64,000 bases of DNA from Escallonia rubra (taxonomy: Eukaryota; Streptophyta; Magnoliopsida; Escalloniales; Escalloniaceae), in the NCBI GenBank assembly GCA_033065855.1, contig JAVXUO010002622.1, forward strand, positions 1-64,000, read 5' to 3'. Within the stretch, counting starts at the first letter, position 1, and every line of letters starts with the position of its first letter. Both the position numbers and the translations under genes were made by a program. The notes under the pieces are model-generated. The model worked only from the letters and a program-made list of their open reading frames with translations, did no database searches and was not told the origin of the DNA. Shown here in pieces: positions 34,118 through 44,960 of the stretch.

Positions 34118-35661
34118 TGTAGGTCCCTAAATACACCTAGAGGGGGGTGAATAGGTGTTTTTCAACTTAAGATATGAATTTAAAAATTAAGATTACAACG
34201 TAAAGACGGATACAACAATAACAAGATCAACACAGAGATTTATACTGGTTCGGCCCCACCAGCCTACGTCCAGTCCTCGAGCACTCCACACAAGGGAGAC
34301 CTACTCGAGCCTTTCACTATACCAGCTAGCTTCGGGTGCTAGCTCAAACCTCAGTACAATATCCGAAACCCTTCCTAGGTTTCCAACAGATTACAAGTGA
34401 AAAGAGATTACAATTTGAATGCAATAATCAGGCTCCTTTTTGAGCAGAATATACAATGAAAGTTTTAAAGCTAAGCCTTCTTAGGTGGGAAGATCTAAAT
34501 CCTTTCAAGAACAAAACCAAGAAGCTTACACTGAACTTTTTCTAAAATGAACTCACTCAAAAGATAATTGATAAGAATAAGAGAATGAGATGAGAGAGTT
34601 GTTTCAGAATGAAAATTTGCGCGAGGGAAAAAAGTTCATAAATGCGCTAACCGATTCCCTATTTATACAGGAAGGAAATAGAGGACAGTTAGGTAGAAAA
34701 GCCAAGTGAGAAGGATTCGACTAAAGCATTTTAGCTTCGACTCAAATGTTTTGGCTTCGACTGAAAGTCTTGGCTTCGACTTAAAGTCTCGCCTTCGACC
34801 AAAAAGATTTGCTTCGACTAAAAAATCTTAGCTTCGACTAAACGTCTTAGCTTCGACTGAAAGTCTTAGCTTCGACTAAACGTCTTAGCTTCGACTAAAA
34901 CACACTTGGCTTCGACTGAAAGTCTTAGCTTCGACTAAACGTCTTAGCTTCGACTCAAACACACTTGGCTTCGACTGAAAGTCTTAGCTTCGACTAAACG
35001 TCTTAGCTTCGACTAAAACACACTTGGCTTCGACTGAAAGTCTTAGCTTCGACTAAACGTCTTAGCTTCGACTCAAACACACTTGGCTTCGACTGAAAGT
35101 CTTAGCTTCGACTAAACGTCTTAGCTTCGACTCAAACACACTTGGCTTCGACTGAAAGTCTTAGCTTCGACTAAACGTCTTAGCTTCGACTCAAACACAC
35201 TTGGCTTCGACTGAAAGTCTTAGCTTCGACTAAACGTCTTAGCTTCGACTCAAACACACTTGACTTCGACTGAAAGTCTTAGCTTCGACTAAACGTCTTA
35301 GCTTCGACTAAAACACTTGGCTTCGACTCAAAAACTTGACTTCGACTAAAAACACTTGGCTTCGTTCTTTACTAGAATTTCTGTCAGATCCTTTAAGAAA
35401 GGCTGTTTAAAGAAAAGACTAAAACAAGAAAAGATATACTTTAAGATCTTGAATCTTTCTGTGTAGTCCAAAGCTTGAGTCCAAAGTCTTTGTCATCCAT
35501 TGTCAAGGTCGTGCAAAATCTCTGTCAATCTCTGTCATCCATGTCAAGATTATGTCTTTGTTTGATTAAGATAAAACCTGAAATGTTTTACCTTCAATAA
35601 TATTGTCAGATTAAAATTTAGATAAGTTAAGTCCGAAATCATCAAAATCAACAAGTCAACA
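34118..35661 (-). repeat. 5' LTR of the copia element (1544 bp)
   Basis: Near-identical to 25109-26631 outside the minisatellite. The few visible changes include GCGAGGG/GCGAGAG near 34621 and GGCTGTTT/GGCTATTT near 35400. Contains the minisatellite at 34715-35365. Confidence 0.95.
34715..35365. repeat. TTCGACT minisatellite in the second copia LTR
   Basis: Same 19-bp and 59-bp periodicity as 25705-26335, with altered copy number near both edges. Confidence 0.93.
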
Positions 35662-35666
35662 ATATA

Positions 35667-37427
35667 GGCCTTGGAGCAGTTCTTATGCAACAAGGGAAAC
35701 CATTGGCCTACATTAGCAAAGGGTTAGGTGTTAAAAGCTTAGGGCTCTCCACTTATGAAAAAGAGCTTCTAGCCTTAGTGAATGCTGTCACTAAATGGAG
35801 TCCCTACCTCAGTCATAACCACTTCATAGTCAGGACTGACCACAACAGCCTGAAATATCTTCTAGGGTAGAGGGTTACATCTATGCTGCAACAAAAATTA
35901 CTGTCCAAACTTCTGGGTTTTGACTTTGAAGTGCATTACAAAAAGGGAACAGACAATGTGGTAGCAGATGCCTTATCAAGACTACCACAGCAAGACCCTG
36001 AAGAATGCAATGCAGTGACTGTGGTTACTCCCCTATGGCAACAAGAGCTGCAAAACAGTCTTGAGAATGATGATCTAGCCCAAAAGGCAATCCAAGAACT
36101 GCTGCTTGATTCCATGGTAACTTCCTTTTATTCCCTTCAGGGTGGCATACTAAAGTTCAAAGGCAAGGTGTATGTTGGTAGCACAGGACAACTTAGAAAT
36201 CAGATTTTACAAGAACTTTATACTACTGGTCTGGGTGGCCATTCTGGAATTCAAAATACATACAGGAGAACCACTATGTTTTTCTATTGGCCTAACATGA
36301 AGCAGCAAATTACCAAATTGGTGAGTGAATGCTCTTCTTGCCAACAGAATAAGTCTGAAAATGTGCCCTACCCTGGACTACTACAACCTTTAGAGATCCC
36401 AGGGCAGATGTGGACACATCTGACTATGGATTTTGTGGAGGGGTTGCCTAAATCCCAAGGGAATGATGTCATTTTTGTGGTGGTAGATAGGTTGAGCAAA
36501 TATGCTCATTTCATTAGCCTAACCCACCCATTCACAGCAGAACTAATGGCTCAGAGTTTTCTTGACAATGTCTTTAAGCCCCATGGAATGCCCACTGCCA
36601 TCATCAGTGACAGAGACAAGATTTTCCTAGCCAACTTCTGCACTAAGCTCTGCAAGCTACTGGCAACTCAACTGGCCTACAGTTCATCCTATCACCCAGA
36701 GACAGATGGACAAACTGAACGAGTGAACAAGTGCTTAGAGAACTACCTCAGATGCATGTGTAGTGCAAGACCTCACAGTTGGGCCAGATGGTTGACCTTG
36801 GCTGAGTATTGGTATAATACTAGCTACCATGCTTCAATACAGATGACTCCCTTTGAAGCTGTCTATGGCCACAAACCCAAGACTCTAAGCTTAGCTACAC
36901 CTGAGTCTACCAATATTACAGAATTGGACAGCTACTTGAAAGACAGAAGCAGGGTACTGAGCCTACGCAAGGATAACTTGACAAGAGCTCAGGCTCCAAT
37001 GCAACAATACGCAAACCTCCATCGTACTGAGAAAGAGTTTGTGGAAGGAGATTGGGTTTACCTAAGGCTACAACCCTACAAACAGACTTCCTTAGGCCTC
37101 AAAAGGAACATGAAGCTCTCACCTAAGTTCTTTGGACCATACCAAGTAATCCAGAAGGTCAGCAAGGTTGCTTATAAACTTAATCTTCCAGAGGGGTCTA
37201 AAATACACCCAGTTTTTTTTTTTTTTTTCTTGCAGAAGAAGTTGGGAAGTCAAATTGTTCCTACAACTCACTTGCCATACTTAGGCAGTGAAGGACAGAT
37301 TTTGATGGAACCAGTTGCTGTGCTAGATCAAAGACAGATTAAACGAGACAATCAAGCTGTCACCCAGGTTTTGATTAATGGTCCAACGCCAATCACGGGG
37401 ATGAGACCTGGGAAGATTAGGAAATGA
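35667..37427 (+). pseudogene. Gypsy pol, 3' part (RNase H, integrase, chromodomain-like tail)
   Basis: Continues the frame interrupted at 25108: RNase H (GLGAVLMQQGKPLAYISK, STYEKELLA, RTDHNSLKYLL), then a TAG at 35868-35870 where relatives have a Gln codon, then 514 open codons from 35883. Integrase has an HHCC zinc region (H120..C150, C153) and D183, D243, E279 (numbers from 35883). The GPY-like core is FFGPYQVIQKV. A T17 run (37212 onward) replaces coding sequence after KIHPV. The chromodomain-like end (QIKRDNQAVTQVLINGP) is cut by a frameshift before the expected TWED motif, which is readable in another frame at about 37400. This is clearly a decayed pol. Confidence 0.9.
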
Positions 37428-37488
37428 TCAAGAGCAGGTTCCCGCATTTTGACCCTTGGGGACAAGGGTCAATTGAAGGGGAAGGGGA

Positions 37489-38102
37489 TGTAACAACCTC
37501 ACATCATGAGATAGGAGTAGCACCACCAGCTCCACCAACTCAAGAGGAAGCTCCACCAGCTCAAGAAGAAGCTCCAGCTCAGCAGACAGATAATCGAGCT
37601 CACCTCAGGTTTAAGATCAAGAAGAAGAAGAAGACATTGGCGCCACTGAATACGACGCCGCTTGAAGGACACATTCGCGCCAAAGGAAACGACGCAGCTT
37701 CGATCACTTAAGCCATAAGTGAGACGACAACGTTTGGTTGTTACGTGAAGACGACACCGTTTGGTTATTTTGGTTGTTACATGAAGACGGCACCGTTTGG
37801 CTATTACCTATTTGCATGAGACGACATCGTTTGACTCTTCCCTGCACTTTACCGCTTGTTAGTTTCTGTTTGAATTTCTGTTAGGATTTCCCTTTAAATC
37901 GGGGAAGGGAGGCATGAGAATGGCATGTATGATCAATACCAGACTTCTGCACTTTCTCTCTCTATACCCTCTTTGTCTCTCTTCTTTACATCTAATAAAA
38001 TTCTTAGTTCTTCTTCAATCTCTCTCTCTGAATTTGTGTGAATTCAATGAATCCAAAGGCAATGGACATGGATGTGAGCGTCTCTTTCTTAGATACGCTA
38101 CA
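37489..38102 (+). repeat. Right LTR of the gypsy element
   Basis: 614 bp; differs from the left LTR by scattered substitutions and one extra AAG. It ends at GCTACA directly before the target duplication AATTC. Confidence 0.93.
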
Positions 38103-38107
38103 AATTC

Positions 38108-38644
38108 GAACCCCCAAACTTAGATCGAAACCTAATCAAACCCCCAAATTTAGATCGAGCCCTAATCCTTTGCGGCCACCAACAATTCAAACCCTAATCG
38201 TACAAACTAAAATCTAGGGTTTCAGATCGCAATGTGCGATTGAAACCCTAGATCTGAGTTTGTGCAATTCGGGTAAATAATCAATATCTTGCGCCGCGCT
38301 AGCCCCATCGATCCCCACTTGTACCGCCGCGAGCCCACCGTCGATCCAAGGCAGTTGGCCTTCGTGCACTTATTTGATGTCCAGATCTAAAGGATCTCAT
38401 GAAGAAGGAGAATTCGATCCTCGTGGCCATTCAGGAAAAGAGAAGTGAAAAGAGCGTGCCATTCTCATTTATATAGAGGGACAATTTAGACATTTTTACC
38501 ATTCTATTACGGAAATTTTACGGTGCAATACCTTTGCAATTTCATGTGTCTTTATGAAATTTTTGTAACAATATAATTTTTTTGCAATTTTTGTGGAAAA
38601 CATGGTTGCTTAAGACTTTATTAACAAACTTACAGACAAACACG
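38108..38644. other. Spacer right of the nest
   Basis: Contains 'AAACCCTAATC'-type repeats and a small palindrome around 38205-38260 (AAACTAAAATCTAGGGTTTC against GAAACCCTAGATCTGAGTTT). 38430-38600 is loosely inverted-similar to 20978-21130. No gene. Confidence 0.35.
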
Positions 38645-38818
38645 GTAAGTAGCGGTAAAAAATTACAGGACATCTTGGAACTGACCATGACCACGGTGTT
38701 ACTACTGTTGGTCAAGAATTTGTGGGCGACATCTTCGGGGGATAGAATACCTAACAATGCATCGAGGTGCAACAAAGGCTTGTGGCGACCGCATGGATGC
38801 ATATTATTCAATTGCTAA
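38645..38818 (+). pseudogene. Orphan 3' end of a cysteine-protease exon 2
   Basis: Degenerate but clear similarity to the last ~60 codons of copies 3-5. The DNA 'GACCACGGTGTTACTACTGT' corresponds to the DHGVTAV codons around the catalytic His. It continues with KNLWATSSGDR (for [11 protein letters not shown]), then frameshifted remnants of [17 protein letters not shown] and the SYP end. Several indels break the frame. It lies on the plus strand just right of the retrotransposon nest; upstream exons are absent. It pairs in orientation and order with the orphan upstream block at 20890. Confidence 0.75.
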
Positions 38819-40369
38819 GATATTACCGATATTTGTGCGGAAAAATAAACTAGGGTTCGTGACTGAAAGAAAATGGCTTCGAGACACGTTGTAATGCTTT
38901 CATTAAGTTTATATATGTCCGTGCAGTGGGGTTACAAGCAAATACCTTTCAAGATACAACGAAACGCACTAGTGAACAGCATTTGCACAAACAGTGAACA
39001 TACCACAAAAATGTATATGGAAACTTGATAATTTTTCTACAAGAACGAATTATAGTAGAAGATCTGCAGAAATAATTCTCTATTTGTAGAGCACTAATGG
39101 CTGCTCACTAAGGGTCACACCATTTCACCATGGATGGGCCCATTCAGTCTGATCCGTTGGATCAGAAACTGTTAAGGTTAGTGGTCCAGATTTTGGACCA
39201 TTAACCACCTAGCTCCTTTTGGTCGGGTCAGCCTTAATCGGCACCATCTAGCTGCCCAACAGGTGCAACCATAACCACCAAGCTGCCCAACAGTCCGGTC
39301 TGACCCGAACCGGTGCAACCATAACCACCCAACTATAAGAACCGTTGCAACCTGTTCATTACTCACATCCACACCGACAGCCCGAATTCGATCACGAAAA
39401 CTTTAAGGCATCTAATCGCGTCTCGCGATGATGCGCACGTGTGAAGTGTGCCATCACAACGCCACATTACGCCTCACAGCCCACTGCCACGCTCATGCGC
39501 GTGTGCTTCATGTGATCGTTTCTCGTATGTTTCTCATATGGTGCTTTGTTCCATACTCTATGCACATGCATACACCTTAGCATACCACATAACTATATAA
39601 ATAAGTGGTGCATATTATGATATACCCACTCACATTTCCATTTCTTTTATATGTGGGATTTCTCGCTCTTTGCCTCTTCACCTTCCTTTCGTACCATCAT
39701 TTTGACACACAAATGAACCCCAAAACAAACAAATTTGGACATTATGTTTTGGAAAACACCAACAAACCCCACCATTTTACAAAATATTGAAAACAGAAAT
39801 AAAAGCAAGATGTTATTATCTAGTGAAGTATGAAGATGTCTTACGACGTGAATCTTTACTTAGTGATTACATAACAAGGCTAATCTGAATAGTGTGGTAG
39901 ATAAACTTTGAACCACAGATCTTTGTTGACTAACTGGTCACATATCACATGTGGAACTCCTATATATACATAAATTCGAAAAACAGCTTATACAATAAAG
40001 GCCTTGTAATTTGTATCTTGTTTTTCATAAGTAATCTAGATTTAAGCCTTTTAACTCGACAGATGCGGCCCCACTTCACACTCACTAGTCAGGTTTATGA
40101 AGACTGTACAATAACTAACACTCCAAAGAACGATCATTTTATAGACCTATTAAGAAAGAGCAAAATGTTCACCCTATTCTTTTCATCACGGTCACCAAGT
40201 ACATACCCTTGGGATGACTGAACATTTCAAGTGCTTGAAATCACCATTATAATGTGCTTTTGACTTTCGAACTTATGACTTTGTGTTAGCAAGCGTTGAG
40301 TCAAGATTTCCATCATTGGTTATCATTAAAATGGGCTTGAGATCCATCTTTGTGAAGTCCAAATAACCA
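38819..40369. other. Spacer, no gene recognised
   Basis: AT-rich DNA with a local duplication at 39258-39340 ('GGTGCAACCATAACCACC' twice). The open frames at 39605-39790 and 39949-40221 have no domain signal. Confidence 0.4.
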
Positions 40370-41225
40370 TTTATCTTGCAAGCCTGTGGTTAACGGATCC
40401 GCCAAATTTTTCAGTGACCTCATATATTATAATGCGATTATTCCTTCACTAATCAGCTGCCTCATGTAGCTATGTATAAGACCAATATGTTTAGCAATGA
40501 ACTCCGCTGCCATGGTAGAATCAGTGATACAAGTCTGCTTCTTCAAACACTAAAATATTGCCCCCCAGAAAGAGTGAATATTCAGACACTTATGGAAGCA
40601 TAATCCTCCTGATTTATCATCCAACTGGCATCTATGAATCTTTCTAAAACAGAAGGATACTCGTTGTAACATTCGCCAAAATCTGTTGTTTGTTTGAGGT
40701 ACCTTATAGACCTATATATTTTATTCCCATGCAGACTATTAAGGACAAGTAGTATATCTACCAAATTTCCTTATTGCATAAGCAATATCCTATTTAGTAC
40801 AAGTCATGGCATACATTAAAGAACCTATTGCACTCGCATATTCTAGTTGTCTAATGGTTGTACCATCATCGGGAGATAACTTGATACTCTCATCAAATGA
40901 AGTGCTGACAAAGTTGTTGTCCAAATAACACCTTCTCAGTATAATGAGATTATGACAGGGTTATGAATTCCTAAAATCGCATTAACAACACCAATGTCCT
41001 TCATTCCAAATTTTTGAATAAGAATTTCTTTGTTTTTATAACTTCTTCCAAGTCAATATCGAAAATGAGCATATCATCTACATATAAACAAATATTAACT
41101 CCCTTATTGCCATTGAACTTGATGTACATACCCTTATCCGACTCATGAATTTTGACATTATTAGATAGCACAATACGATGCGACTGTTTTGGGGGTTGCT
41201 TAAGTCCGTACAAGTACTTAATAAG
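40370..41225 (-). pseudogene. Ty1/copia pol relic (RT to RNase H)
   Basis: Minus-strand relic with many stops. RT end: MYGLKQPPKQ, then YIKFNGNKGVNICLYVDDML (active site YVDD). Further on: FIDASWMINQEDYASISV and then KKQTCI..DSTMAAEFIAKH (the RNase H box equivalent to EAEYVA) and the tail LKNLADPLTTGL. It belongs to a copia lineage different from the nested SIRE-type element. No LTRs located. Confidence 0.8.
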
Positions 41226-41874
41226 TTTTCATCCTAACACCACAAGTCATTAGTTGATAGTATCATGTATGTAAAGAACTTATAAGTAATTTATGAGCAT
41301 TCAAGATATATGAAGCATTATACAATCTCTTGATCTTTTCTTGCCTCTTTACACTTTAGGTTCCATTTGCATTATGGGAAGTGATGATGTTGATTACTAC
41401 TTTTGTCCTGTAACATAATTATTAGTAGTGTAAGTAGTATATTTACATGAAAGTCGATATATTTCACATATGTCATACATTGCAATGTGGACTCACTTAA
41501 GTTGAATAATGTAATTACTAGATTTCTGTCAACGGTATCCTCAAGTAGTTTTCCTTCTTTCAGAACCATATCTCCCCCCAAGCATATGGGCATGGAGTTT
41601 AGCCTATATGTTAACAATAAGTAATTGATGCGAAAACAACTCTACAAGTACTTAAATGAACAGTTACTTACCCTTTGGTGAGAAGAATGACTTTTCTTTT
41701 GTTAGTCTTGACCTTATTTTGTTTTATTGATTATAAAACTTCTCTTGACCTTATATGGTAGACCTAGGATTTCTACAACTTTTGTTGACATTAGGCTTTC
41801 ATTTTTCTAGTAAAACTTCAATCATTCAGACAGTATAGGGCGATAACGTACCAGTATTTAATTTATTCCCCTCC
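41226..41874. other. Spacer with possible copia leftovers
   Basis: AT-rich; the minus open frame at 41372-41617 is unrecognised. No supported feature. Confidence 0.35.
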
Positions 41875-42110
41875 TCATTTGTAGTTTGCTTGTATGCCAT
41901 AATGTTGGATTGAACTTTGATTTTCATTTTCCTCTTCACAAATATTCGTGCTTGCTTGTAATATCAACTCAATTTTAGGATGAACACTTTGGAAATCTGC
42001 ATTAATTGGCTTAACGGTTCCATCATCGCTTTTGTAACACTTGTTGTATTTGAAGATGCCGTCGAATTTTGTTATTGCATCCTTAAACATAACGGCCTTT
42101 ACTTTTTTTT
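41875..42110 (-). pseudogene. RPA1-like (Helitron-associated) fragment
   Basis: Minus-strand frame with FKDAITKFDGIFKYNKCYK and VKPINADFQSVHPKIELILQ. This pattern resembles the OB-fold of plant replication protein A copies carried by Helitrons. It sits just downstream, in the same sense, of the Helitron helicase relic. Only one OB-fold portion is legible. Confidence 0.5.
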
Positions 42111-42559
42111 CCCTGCATTCTTAGAATGCGAAGATGTGAATTTCATACTTTTATGATGGTATAAAGATGAAAGTTCCAAACAATGTGTAGGTGTAAATAC
42201 CTCTTCATCAATTATAGTTAACTTTCATATCTTTCAATGACCCTCAGTTGGTATACGAATCAACCATGCCAACTATTAACATTTTCAGTCTTATGGTCCA
42301 TGTCTTCTTATACGCCGTCAAAGAGTTAATGGGTACTGCTTGAGTAGTTTTTATCTCTATAGTCGACATTTGCCTCTGCATTATACTAATATTGAAATGA
42401 CAAAAACTTGTGAAATTTCACATATAGAAGATAGAGTTAGTAATACATCATTTATGAACAGACTTTTAAAAGCAAAAGATGATAGCAACTAAAAGAAACT
42501 TCTTCCTCGTAAGGGGTCATATGTTCCATAGGTTAGAAGTCTAATAAAGAGCCACCAAA

Positions 42560-44770
42560 AAGTGATAAAGTAGTTTGTAGCCTAAATGCATCAAGTCTGG
42601 TAATTTAAGAAGCTTTGTTTGACTGAAGAACTTCTTCGTGGAGAATCTTTTTTCTTGTATGTTGTCCTTTTCTTTCTCGACCTTGACATGATTAATACTT
42701 TTGTTATTGACATGGACGTTCCCCTTGTTAAGCCTACATTGTAATTGTCCATGAGAGAAAAGTTGCTCGTGTAAATAGATGCCAACAAATGGCATAGCCT
42801 GTCATTGAGCCTTATTAGTGGTCATTGTGAAACTTAGGCATACTGGGATTTCCTTTTAAATTGAAATTGGTAGGCTTCCTTCTCAGCTAGTAATATCCCA
42901 CATCAGATGTGGGAGGATTTGTAATTGGCCTTATAAGACCCTGCCCATGAACTCATAAGTACCTACTTGGCTAGCCCTTTTGAGGGAGGCATTGCCTGTG
43001 GTGGGGCCGTGAATTAGGTCGTTACAAATGGTATTAGAGCCGACTCTCGAAAGCTCGGGCTGGGCTATCCAGTCAGGTTACCAATGGTTGGGGAAAAAAA
43101 AGGCAAGCCTAGGTATATCCCACATCAAGATGGTGGTTAGGAAAACAAAAGGTGAGCCAGTATATCTCACATCGACTAGAGAGGAAGATTATAGGCTATG
43201 TGTGATCGAGCCTTAGTGAGGACACTAAGGAATAAGGTGGGGAGATTGTAATATCCCACACCGAATGTAGGAGGATTTGTAATTGGCCTTATAAGACTTT
43301 ACCCATGAACTCAAAAGTACCTACTTGGCTAGCCCTTTTGAGAGAGATATTGCACTGTGTTGAGGCTGTGGACTGGGTCGTTACAGCTGAGGAAAGAGAA
43401 ATTTGTGGTATTACGACTAGTTTTCCTGTAAACTAGCCTATTGTAATCTTTACATGGATAACATTGACTTTAAACTTTTTGCAAGCCATTCTTATCCCGT
43501 TACACATACCATTAAACATATATGAGTTTCTTAGCAATAAGATTGGGCAATTTTCCTTCAATACCAACCAATGTAGAAGTAAGCCATTAGGGGTCAAGGA
43601 ATTCAAAAGTCCCTATAAATAGTAGTGATTGATATAGTCAAATGCCTCATCATAACCATTGAAAATTTTTATATCACCAGGAACCTTGAGATCATCTTTT
43701 CGTTAAGATTATCCATGTACTCATTTTTTGAAGCAACTATTGCATGCTCTGTCACGTATACTGCTGAATGTGCATTTTCTTGTATAGAAGGAAATATACA
43801 GTCAAACAAGGATTGCTCTGAATCTGTATCATTGTCACATTTGCTCACTATTCCATGTAGAATACTTATCATGTCATCCTTGTTGGTTGGCTCGTCCCGG
43901 TCCCCAACTTGCAGAAGAGATTTGTTGAAATATGGATCACCTCTTGCTCTCATGTTTCTTGTTAAAGCAAACTTTTGCACCTTGACCAAAAGTAAGATTT
44001 CAAAAGGCTTGCAGTTACAGTTTATTCTCTTGCGCTCTTTAGAACAATCAGTAACACTTGGTGAAAATCCCCTCCAAGGGTAAATACTTTCCCGCCAAAG
44101 TTTTCTACATTGTCCATGATATCTCAATGTTTTGATATTGTTTCAATCGCAAAGAGTTTTGGCGTTGGTGCTTCATCCCAGATAATCAGTTTTTATGCAT
44201 GTATCAGCTCAATTGCCCCACTTTGCGGATTTTTTGTAAACACTTGTCTCATTGACTGTTCATGGAATATTCAGGTGTGAGACTATCCTTCCACCGAGTA
44301 ATAGAGATAATGCTTTCTATGCTGTCGGTAGTGCAAGTGCTATCATATTTATTTTTCTCACATTTGCTAAGAATGCATGGTAAAAGGAAAAAAAAAATTC
44401 ATCTTCCCTCGTGGACCATCTATAAAGAAAAAATTGCTCCCTCCGGAATCAACTCGATCTATTATTCCATCAAAAGCACTCATCTGTTCAGGATTTAACA
44501 TGATTTCTACGAAGTAGTCTTCAAATGGAGTCTCAATAGACAATTTGTCCCTCACTTTTCTTAGAATACGGTTCAATGTATCATCATGATTGTATAATAA
44601 ACTTGGTTAGTCATATTTGGTGATGAATTTCTCAATGCTCTCAAGAAAGAAGTTGATACTTTTCAGAATACGTGACATGCGGGAACTGTGTCACTTTAGG
44701 TTCTCTTCTAATATCTTTGGACATTGGTTCATAAAATGTGTTCCAACAACCTAAACTCTGACCTGAGAAA
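42560..44770 (-). pseudogene. Helitron RepHel helicase relic (PIF1-like)
   Basis: Reading on the minus strand from 44770: WNTFYEPMSKDIRREPK, LNPEQMSAFDGIIDRV, the Walker A region FFFIDGPRG followed by a frameshifted GKTFLY equivalent (44400-44380), then a heavily stopped middle. Near 43500 comes GMCNGIRMACKKFKVNVI, and finally SFTMTTNKAQ..QAMPFVGIYL and FSHGQL..GLTRGTSMSITK (about 42840-42690). Order and motifs are those of the SF1B helicase of plant Helitrons. Frameshifts and stops are numerous. A TRIM is inserted between the GMCNGI and NKAQ blocks. Helitron ends (5'-TC, 3' hairpin-CTRR) were not identified. Confidence 0.8.
42890..43385. mobile_element. TRIM (terminal-repeat retrotransposon in miniature)
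   Basis: Direct repeats 42890-43026 and 43247-43385 (TGTAATATCCCACA...GGTCGTTACA; the left copy has lost the first T/G) flank a 220-bp interior. The PBS TGGTATTAGAGCC (43029-43041, one mismatch to the tRNA-iMet site) follows the left repeat, and a purine tract AAGGTGGGGAGA precedes the right. No coding capacity. The repeats differ at about 15 sites by eye. 'AGCT' abuts both ends, but a clean 5-bp duplication is not evident. It interrupts the Helitron helicase relic. Confidence 0.88.
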
Positions 44771-44960
44771 ATAGTTATGCAACTAGATTCTATCAAACCG
44801 AGTATTAGAAAATATATTTTTATTATTATCGATTGACTAGAATTTTACCACGTTCGAGAGGATTTGCTTTATTCTAACTAGAAAAGAGTTATCATTTGAT
44901 TTGGACTGCCAGGTTGCCAGTTTTGATATATCCACAATGCAAGAAGAATCAAAGAACTAA

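Larger units (their letters stand above)
25109..35661 (-). mobile_element. Ty1/copia retrotransposon, SIRE/Maximus type, nested in the gypsy pol
   Basis: The 10.55-kb element is flanked by the target duplication ATATA (25104-25108 and 35662-35666). Removing one copy and the element rejoins the gypsy RNase H frame exactly (ACDI then GLGAVL). LTRs are 25109-26631 (3' LTR in element sense) and 34118-35661 (5' LTR). Sense is minus: the PBS (TGGTATCAGAGC) is at 34115-34104, and a purine tract AAAAAGGGGGAGA lies next to the 3' LTR (about 26635-26650). Order: gag, pol (protease-integrase-RT-RNase H), then an extra ORF in the env position, as in SIRE-type elements. The unique LTR parts differ at only a handful of sites, so the insertion is very recent. 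Gag has a frameshift; pol and the extra ORF are open. Confidence 0.96.
21577..38102 (+). mobile_element. Ty3/gypsy LTR retrotransposon (chromovirus-type), split by a nested copia element
   Basis: The LTRs are 21577-22187 and 37489-38102 (TGTAACAACC...GCTACA), flanked by the 5-bp target duplication AATTC (21572-21576 and 38103-38107). The PBS TGGTATCAGAGC (22190-22201) matches initiator tRNA-Met, and a purine-rich tract (GAAGGGGAAGGGGA) precedes the right LTR. Without the insertion the element is about 6.0 kb, with gag, protease, RT, RNase H, integrase and a chromodomain-like tail in that order, a gypsy layout; its small size suggests the Reina clade. The two LTRs differ at roughly twenty positions plus a 3-bp indel by eye, so it is clearly older than the copia element inside it. 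Stops and a frameshift in pol make it non-autonomous now. Confidence 0.95.

Noticed and set aside
38380-38470. Possible plus-strand coding stretch ('KKENSILVAIQEK..')
   Set aside because: Too short, no splice or start context, no family recognised.
43625-44083. 152-codon plus-strand open frame
   Set aside because: Antisense shadow of the Helitron helicase relic, where helicase motifs are on the minus strand.
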